Shown piece after piece: positions 16,843 to 22,404 of a stretch of DNA of 22,404 nt. The DNA lies in the IMG/VR virus record IMGVR_UViG_3300005590_000081, positions 1-22,404 of that record, one strand, 5' to 3'. The notes under the pieces were generated by a model. The model was given only the letters and a program-made list of their open reading frames with translations, was not told the origin of the DNA and did not search any database. Made by a program: the position numbers and the translations under genes. Position 1 is the stretch's first letter; each line of letters opens with the position of its first letter. Source of the stretch: a virus.

Positions 16843-17964
16843 TTATTTTTTTTTACTTCTAATTTTCAACCCTCTGCCGCTTGCGTCTGAAACTTGTCTA
16901 GCTTTAAAACCTGTATCTCCAATTGATTGAGGAGTTTGCCTAATTGACATATTGACGTTTTTACTTTTTTTAGTAACGTCACCAATCGCATCTGCTTTTC
17001 CTTGCTCATAAAAATAATTAGCAAATCGCTGAGGATCCATAGCAGCACTTAGCGCTCTATGCCATCCTTTAGCATCATTTATTAAACCATCATCGCCAAC
17101 ATATTTACTGACTAGATTGTTTAAATCACTTTGCTTAGACTTCATCTCATTAACGTCACCATAAGAATATTTTACTTTTTTGTCTCCTACTTCGAACTCA
17201 AAACCTTTGAATTCAGGATTAAAAACTTCATTAGTTCGTTTAACAAAAAACTCATTCTTCTTATCATTGACTTCTTTAGCTGATTGAGAATTTTTAATAT
17301 AACTCTTATAAGCTTCGATTTCCTTAACTTGTTCTTCTGAAATAGAATTCCCACTTGACTCAAGAGGAATTCTGTATTTTTCTTTTAACTCATTAAGATA
17401 TGTCTTAGCTTTTGAAAGTTCTCTTTTTTTAGCAATGTTCTTTTTCTTTATATCTTTTTCATCATCAATATCTTCGTCATAAGAAAATTTTTCTTCCATT
17501 AAATAATGAATATCTTCTTTGTCTAGGTCTGATTCTGTTAAAGAATAGTACTCTGCTAATACTTGATCGTCATCTAAGTCATCGTATTGTTTATTTACTT
17601 TTACGAAATCTTCGAATCCACGACCTGTATTCTTTTTATAATCTAAATATTTAGATACTTCTTCAGGTAAATTATCTGATTGTTCTCTTTGTGAAAACAA
17701 ATCATCTACAGAAGGTATATCTTTATTATATCTATTCTTAATATATGAAAGAACGTCATCCTCACTTAACTCTGAGGATTGAGTTTCTGTGGTTTGTGCA
17801 TTTTCTGCACTAACCTTATTATTGTCAACTTCTGAGTTTACTTGTTCTGTTGAACTGTCAACTTCTGAGTTTACTTCTTGCTCGTGTTTTTTTAGTAGAG
17901 TTTCTTCTACTTCCTGTGTAGATTTTTCTGGCACAGAATCTAGTGATTTTACTTTAATTTCCAT
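16843..17964 (-). CDS. Putative capsid scaffold protein
   Basis: A 373-residue protein placed between portal and capsid genes, the usual position of a scaffolding protein, which guides capsid assembly and then leaves or is degraded. The sequence is very rich in Glu, Asp, Lys, Ser and Asn and low in hydrophobics, with predicted helical stretches. The C-terminus is basic (RGLKIRSKKK), reminiscent of the basic helix by which P22-type scaffolds contact the coat protein. The N-terminus carries a short in-frame duplication of a VNSEVD-containing unit. It has its own promoter box 15 bases upstream of the ATG. An A9 run directly precedes the stop codon, but slippage there reaches stops within a few codons. 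No enzymatic motif was seen. The function rests on position and composition; an internal capsid protein is the alternative. Confidence 0.65.
   Translation of the reverse strand: MEIKVKSLDSVPEKSTQEVEETLLKKHEQEVNSEVDSSTEQVNSEVDNNKVSAENAQTTETQSSELSEDDVLSYIKNRYNKDIPSVDDLFSQREQSDNLPEEVSKYLDYKKNTGRGFEDFVKVNKQYDDLDDDQVLAEYYSLTESDLDKEDIHYLMEEKFSYDEDIDDEKDIKKKNIAKKRELSKAKTYLNELKEKYRIPLESSGNSISEEQVKEIEAYKSYIKNSQSAKEVNDKKNEFFVKRTNEVFNPEFKGFEFEVGDKKVKYSYGDVNEMKSKQSDLNNLVSKYVGDDGLINDAKGWHRALSAAMDPQRFANYFYEQGKADAIGDVTKKSKNVNMSIRQTPQSIGDTGFKARQVSDASGRGLKIRSKKK
17823..17876 (-). repeat. Direct repeat in scaffold gene, 2 x 21 bp
   Basis: A perfect 21-base direct repeat occupies 17823-17843 and 17856-17876, with a period of 33 bases. 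It encodes an in-frame repeat of the VNSEVD motif in the acidic N-terminus of the scaffold candidate. It looks like a small tandem duplication in a disordered region. Confidence 0.85.
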
Positions 17965-17979
17965 TTGATTTAATTTTTA

Positions 17980-18012
17980 CAAAGTTACTATATAATTATA
18001 ATTGATTTTCAA
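17980..18012 (-). promoter_or_regulatory. Bacteroidota-type promoter for the scaffold/capsid unit
   Basis: On the minus strand the box TAACTTTG (17987 to 17980) matches the Bacteroidota -7 consensus TAnnTTTG. A TTG at 18012-18010 lies 22 bases upstream, within the spacing accepted for the -33 element. The box ends 15 bases before the scaffold ATG. It lies in one of the few real intergenic gaps (50 bases). This is a consensus match only; no transcript data are available. Confidence 0.6.
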
Positions 18013-18014
18013 GC

Positions 18015-20471
18015 TTATCTTGGCTCAAATTCAGCAAGGTCAAACCCATCTAAACTATCTTCATTGGATTCAAAACTAACTGATGGTAAATTGTTTTTTC
18101 TTTGTTCTATAAGTTTTGATTGTTCTGTATTCGCTTGAGATATTCTAGCAGACTTAGCATTCTCTCTTTCATCTTCTCTTTTTTTCAAACCTTCTTGCTC
18201 CATTTTTTTCAAATCGATATCCACCCCTTTTAATTTCATTTGAAGTGAAAACTCAAGATTCATAAGCTCAGCTTTTATCGAGGCTTCACCTTGCATCTTT
18301 TTAACTGAAAATTCAGCTTTAGCTTGTTCTAGCTGTATAGCTGCTTGATTCTCCATTTGGAATTGCTGCATCTTAGCTTGTGCTGCCATTTGCTGTGACT
18401 GCTGATTTATTTGAGCTTGCTGTTGAGCAGCAGCAGCTTTTTCTTTTTGAAGTCTATCTTGCTTAGCTACTCTTTTTAATTTAAGTATTTGATTAGCTAA
18501 CTTTAAGTTTCTTATTTCACGTATATCAATAGCGTCTTCTAAGTTTATAGAATCTCTCTGCAATGCCATTTGAATGTTTTGTTCAAGCATTTTTCTTTCT
18601 TCTTCGTCAGGCTCAATTTCTATAAATATTCCAAAGTCACTTAAATATAATTTACTTATTTCTTCAAGTATTCCAACGTTAAATTTTCCAATTTGATTAA
18701 CAAATTCTTCTCTAAATTCTGAATACTCTATTACATCAGCAATTCTACTAGATAATGCTGTACAAAGTCTTTGACTCATTTGAAGACCTGCGTCTAAAAT
18801 ATGTCTTGTGGCTGTATTACTACTTAATGCAGCCAGTTTTTGTAATCCCACTAAAGAATATGAATCAGGAGTTGAGCCATCTCTTGCCTCGTTTAATCCT
18901 GTTACATCTCTTAGCATTTGCATATAATGATTATATGAACCAACTAAGCTTTGTATTTTACCTTGTCCTGAATTACTATTTAATTGTTGAATTGGTACTT
19001 TTGCTTGATTGTAATCTCCATCTTGAGTATAGCTTCTACCAATAACAGAACCTGTTTGAAAAAACATTCGTAATGCATCTTCAGGATTATATGCTTGGCC
19101 TGTTCCTAGGTCTACTTCATTTAATCCATCAGCATCTATAAAAACACCATCAGGTACTACTCTAGATATTACTTGTTGTAATTTTAAATGTGTTATTTGA
19201 ATTAAATCAGCAAACGTAATCATACGTCTTGTTAAAGATTCAAAAACACCTTTATACATTCTAGGTGCGCATGCTATGTATTCAGGATACACTTCTTGAG
19301 ATGCTGACTGTGGTCTAGCCATGTTTTCAGCCATTTCCCATTTAAGCAAAATATTTGTACCCATCACCATTACACCTTCATACCAAACATCTATAGTTTT
19401 AGAAACTTTTTTAAAGTTTCCTTCCTCTTGCATTTCTTGAGTAGGATCAAATGTGTCTTCTTTTTCTATTACTTTTTCTGCTCCTACTGAATTTACTTTT
19501 TTCTTGTAAGTGAATGTGTGAGTTGTTTTATAATTAAAAAACAAAACAGTAGCACTATCCTTACTAAACAAACTATTATTATAATACTGAGCTGTATTAT
19601 TGTAATCATACCAACTTTGACTATACTTAGATATTTCATCCATATCCTGTCTTGTCAAACTAGTATCTATCTTTTTTAATTCAGTTATTGGCAATGTTTT
19701 AATTTCACCCCAATAGAAACAATCTTGAAAATGAGGATCTTCTGTATAACTATAAACTACATTCGCAGGGTCTACATATTCAACTGTTATTCCTGCACCT
19801 GGTTTAAATGTATTTTTACACATTGAAACACCTAATACAGTTTGATCGTAGTACAACTGTTTTTGTATTTCGTAATATCTATTTTCAGAAAGTAATGTAT
19901 TTATTGCTTCCTCTTCTGCTATTTCAATTGAAGGTTTATACTTCAACTGCATATGTAATGCTAATTCTTCTGAAGTATTAGGAATATCCTCTTCTGACGT
20001 AGCAAACGTGTTTATTCCTAGCTGCTGCTGTACCTGTTTCATAACAGGTTTTGCTAGCATATCTTTTTCTAAATTTACTTGGTATTCACTTCTTTTATCT
20101 AAAGACATTCCGTCTTGAGCATAAGCTTTTATTTTGAATACTCTATCAGCCATTCCATTTACAACAATGTCTACAAATTTTGGAATAATAGGTACAGGAG
20201 TCCAGTCAAGATTAAGATAACTTAAATCGCCATCTATAGCAAGTTCGTTTTTGTATTTTTGTATTGACTGCTCACCACGAGCATATAGTCTCAATCTATG
20301 GAAGTCTGCCCATTGATTGTAGAATCTACTTTGTCCACCATCTTTTCTGAACCATTCATATTGAATAGCTTGTCCTATTTGTAATCCAAACTCAAAGGAA
20401 TCCTTTTCTTTGTCTGAAACAAATTGACTAGGAAAACCTGTGGGATTTAACGTGATTTTTACATCCTCCAT
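18015..20471 (-). CDS. Portal protein
   Basis: Forms the dodecameric ring at one capsid vertex through which DNA enters and leaves, and onto which the connector proteins dock. At 818 residues it is long, in the range of P22-type rather than T7-type portals. The first ~660 residues form a mixed alpha/beta portal core (for example the region around TGLNEARDGSTPDSYSLVG, a pattern familiar from portals of marine Bacteroidota phages). From about residue 663 to 790 the chain is Gln/Ala/Lys/Glu-rich and strongly helical, which suggests a long coiled coil or barrel extension into the capsid. An acidic tail ends in DGFDLAEFEPR. The start ATG abuts the terminase stop with no gap, so translation is probably coupled. 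No Shine-Dalgarno sequence is visible. Position after terL and before scaffold and capsid fits the call. Confidence 0.9.
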   Translation of the reverse strand: MEDVKITLNPTGFPSQFVSDKEKDSFEFGLQIGQAIQYEWFRKDGGQSRFYNQWADFHRLRLYARGEQSIQKYKNELAIDGDLSYLNLDWTPVPIIPKFVDIVVNGMADRVFKIKAYAQDGMSLDKRSEYQVNLEKDMLAKPVMKQVQQQLGINTFATSEEDIPNTSEELALHMQLKYKPSIEIAEEEAINTLLSENRYYEIQKQLYYDQTVLGVSMCKNTFKPGAGITVEYVDPANVVYSYTEDPHFQDCFYWGEIKTLPITELKKIDTSLTRQDMDEISKYSQSWYDYNNTAQYYNNSLFSKDSATVLFFNYKTTHTFTYKKKVNSVGAEKVIEKEDTFDPTQEMQEEGNFKKVSKTIDVWYEGVMVMGTNILLKWEMAENMARPQSASQEVYPEYIACAPRMYKGVFESLTRRMITFADLIQITHLKLQQVISRVVPDGVFIDADGLNEVDLGTGQAYNPEDALRMFFQTGSVIGRSYTQDGDYNQAKVPIQQLNSNSGQGKIQSLVGSYNHYMQMLRDVTGLNEARDGSTPDSYSLVGLQKLAALSSNTATRHILDAGLQMSQRLCTALSSRIADVIEYSEFREEFVNQIGKFNVGILEEISKLYLSDFGIFIEIEPDEEERKMLEQNIQMALQRDSINLEDAIDIREIRNLKLANQILKLKRVAKQDRLQKEKAAAAQQQAQINQQSQQMAAQAKMQQFQMENQAAIQLEQAKAEFSVKKMQGEASIKAELMNLEFSLQMKLKGVDIDLKKMEQEGLKKREDERENAKSARISQANTEQSKLIEQRKNNLPSVSFESNEDSLDGFDLAEFEPR

Positions 20472-22404
20472 TTATTGTATAATTTGGCTATAACTTCCCT
20501 TATTGTCGTATCTTGCAAAGTTAAGTTTTATTTTTGATTTCTTTTTAATGGGCTGATAAAGGTTCTTTTGCGTTGCCATAATAGCTAAGCCAGAACTTAT
20601 TGACGCATCAAACTTAGTTCTGTTGTTAATGTTAAACCTTGCCCAGTCTTCTAAAGTTCTAATAAAATACATAGAACCTATTAAATCTGACTCTCTAAAT
20701 GTACCTGACATATCAAAACCCACATGCTTTTCTATATACGACTCTATAGCTGCTGCGTGTGCTTGTTTTATGTCTTCTGAACTGTTTGGTATTCCTCCTA
20801 ATTCTTTTTCTGTTTTTGATAATTTAGTATAAATTTTATCAGGCCTGTTCATACTAAAACCTCTGTATCCTCTATTTTTAAAATGATATAATAAACGAGG
20901 TTTATTATTTTCTATTAAAATTGGCATTCCATAAAACACGCAAGCCATAAGAACATCTTCAAAAAATATTTCTGCAGTTTGAGGTCTAGCAATGTATTCT
21001 AAAAAAAACTCACTAGTTGGGCCTTCATCCATATGAAACTTAGTCATTCCATGCAGCGCTCCATTAGAGCCTCCTCCTCCTACTGTGCCTGATATATCAT
21101 AGCTATCACAACCAAACGCACCCATATGGTCATTGCTTGGATATTTAACTCCGTTTTTATAATAATATTTGTTTTGTAATTGTTTATTTGGAGTCCAAGA
21201 AACATAAAACCTACCTCTATCATTTGGTGAAAAAATAACCTCTGTATCTTGAACGCCATTTTTCCAACTAAAAGAACCTCTTGTAACAAACCTATCTTTT
21301 ATCAAAGAATCGTTGTAATCTATCTGCTGATAAATTTTTTGCAAATTAAATAATGATTGCTTGCTTTCATCTCTAAATGCATGAGACTCTGTTCTAGGAA
21401 ATTGCCTATAGTATTCATTTAATCCATCAGGATCCGACTTTAACCCTTCTACTTCATTATTCCAATGATTGATAACACCCTCATCTATTACGTCTCCAAA
21501 TGGCCCTTCTAAATCTTCTTTCGGCTCATCAAACACAGGATACCCATAAACATCTATAAATCCTTCATAATTCCATTCCATAGGGATGAAAAGTGAATAT
21601 AGTCCACTTTTAGTTTGACCATTCTTGTTTCGTTTTCCCACATCGGAATCTGTATATAATTTTTTAAAGTTACCTCCACCTTTTTCTAATGAATTAGATG
21701 TACTTCCCATCATACATTTTCCGATAATTCTAGAACCCAACCTTAAACAAGTTTTTGTAACCCTCCAATTATTTAGTATGTTGTCAGGTCTTTCCCATTT
21801 CCCACTTTCATCGTGAGCAAGTATTTTTAATTTTTCTCCATCGTACGAGTTGTCCCCTGTGTTTTTCCAGTCAATCGTGGTGTCAAGACCTTCGAGTTCC
21901 TCAACGGCTTGATTTGCATCAAGTTTCTTTCTGGTGAGTTTTGAGGCAGGGACTCTATAGGCAAGCTCCGTCTTCGGCCTGTCCATACCGTCCTGGATGG
22001 GTTTGAAGAAGAAGGGATAGTTGAGCGATATCGGTACGACCTTGTCGGTAAACATCTTCTTAGCATCTGACCCAGTTTTTGACAATATTCCGTAACGTGA
22101 GTCACGTGAGGTGGTAGCTGAATGCACGAGTTCTGATGAGGACATAAATGAAAAGCCTGATCGTCTGTTCTTAAGATAACACATCCCATATGACCTTGCA
22201 TCTGCCTTACAAGCTTCCCAGAATATATAGAATAATCTATTTGATTCTCTAAAGTTTGGCTGCCCAACATCAATCTTGGTCCAGCACAAGTACATGTAAT
22301 GAGAGCCAGTAATATAAGTAGGAACGTTTTTGTTATTAAACCAAAAACCTTTTTCACGCCTTTCAAATTCTTTGTCAATATAGTCATACCATTTTTCTTT
22401 AAAA
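20472..22404 (-). CDS. terL: Terminase large subunit (partial, 5' end beyond window)
   Basis: Packaging motor that drives DNA into the prohead through the portal and cuts concatemers. The frame is open to the right edge, 36 codons beyond the first in-window ATG at 22295, so the true start lies outside; upstream residues such as ITGSHY look like terminase sequence. Counting from that ATG: an atypical P-loop region (KNRRSGFS, about 42-49); Walker B LKILAHDES (about 156-164); a coupling motif MMGSTSN (about 195-201). A RuvC-like nuclease half follows, with D397 in FGCDSYD, E462 in ILIENN, and D563 in KFDASISSG as the likely metal-binding acids. The TAA is directly followed by the portal ATG. About 300 bases between Walker A and Walker B have unusually high GC. 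The family call is strong; the exact catalytic assignments are read by eye. Confidence 0.93.
   Translation of the reverse strand, partial: FKEKWYDYIDKEFERREKGFWFNNKNVPTYITGSHYMYLCWTKIDVGQPNFRESNRLFYIFWEACKADARSYGMCYLKNRRSGFSFMSSSELVHSATTSRDSRYGILSKTGSDAKKMFTDKVVPISLNYPFFFKPIQDGMDRPKTELAYRVPASKLTRKKLDANQAVEELEGLDTTIDWKNTGDNSYDGEKLKILAHDESGKWERPDNILNNWRVTKTCLRLGSRIIGKCMMGSTSNSLEKGGGNFKKLYTDSDVGKRNKNGQTKSGLYSLFIPMEWNYEGFIDVYGYPVFDEPKEDLEGPFGDVIDEGVINHWNNEVEGLKSDPDGLNEYYRQFPRTESHAFRDESKQSLFNLQKIYQQIDYNDSLIKDRFVTRGSFSWKNGVQDTEVIFSPNDRGRFYVSWTPNKQLQNKYYYKNGVKYPSNDHMGAFGCDSYDISGTVGGGGSNGALHGMTKFHMDEGPTSEFFLEYIARPQTAEIFFEDVLMACVFYGMPILIENNKPRLLYHFKNRGYRGFSMNRPDKIYTKLSKTEKELGGIPNSSEDIKQAHAAAIESYIEKHVGFDMSGTFRESDLIGSMYFIRTLEDWARFNINNRTKFDASISSGLAIMATQKNLYQPIKKKSKIKLNFARYDNKGSYSQIIQ

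Noticed and set aside
16846-16854. A9 run before the scaffold stop as a frameshift site making a scaffold-capsid fusion
   Set aside because: Both shifted frames meet a stop within a few codons, before the capsid start, so no fusion is possible.
20516-20523. TAACTTTG box inside the 3' end of the terminase gene, 44 bases before the portal ATG
   Set aside because: It is within codons for LNFA, has no visible -33 TTG, and a single match in AT-rich coding DNA can occur by chance.
21827-22387. Minus-strand frame beginning with a lipoprotein-like signal (hydrophobic run then LITCTCAG)
   Set aside because: It overlaps the terminase, whose frame holds Walker B and the other conserved motifs; the signal-like start is a by-product of the terminase codons, and the rest has no protein-like pattern.

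Overview
This window is part of an AT-rich (roughly one third GC by eye), tailed double-stranded DNA phage genome. It carries the packaging, head, tail and ejection-protein block. Every convincing gene lies on the minus strand, so the natural reading direction runs from base 22404 down to base 1. Tight spacing (0 to 24 bases at most junctions) indicates long late-gene transcription units. The likely host is a member of the Bacteroidota, probably a marine flavobacterium-like cell. The reasons are three copies of the Bacteroidota -7 promoter box TAnnTTTG at gene starts, no consistent Shine-Dalgarno sequences, A/T-rich leaders, and protein sequences that resemble uncultured marine podoviruses and crAss-like phages. 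The host call is inference from memory of these families, not from a search.

Layout in transcription order: the large terminase subunit (cut by the right edge); a portal with a long C-terminal coiled coil; an acidic scaffold candidate behind its own promoter box; the major capsid protein, followed by a hairpin; an unknown 247-residue head-region protein; then a strong intrinsic terminator that abuts a second promoter box. This junction separates the head unit from the connector/tail unit. The tail unit holds two connector (ring/adaptor-like) candidates, a 1475-residue tail nozzle/stabilisation-type protein, a 308-residue cysteine-containing tail protein, and a 258-residue protein that looks like the detached C-terminal module of the nozzle family. 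A small GNAT-like acetyltransferase with its own promoter box follows. The last three genes look like an ejection set: 338 aa, 663 aa and a giant protein of at least 987 aa that runs off the left edge.

How the genes work together: terminase and portal package DNA into a shell built by capsid protein on the scaffold. The ring proteins and nozzle close the portal vertex and form a short tail. The three proteins at the end probably travel inside the virion and are ejected to build a conduit for DNA, by analogy with the T7 gp14-gp15-gp16 order. No integrase, repressor, tRNA, CRISPR array or insertion sequence was seen. The most interesting points are the apparent split of the nozzle protein around an extra gene, the terminator-promoter overlap at 14498-14541, the predicted leaderless promoter of the acetyltransferase, and two patches of distinctly higher GC (1-240 and about 21841-22140).
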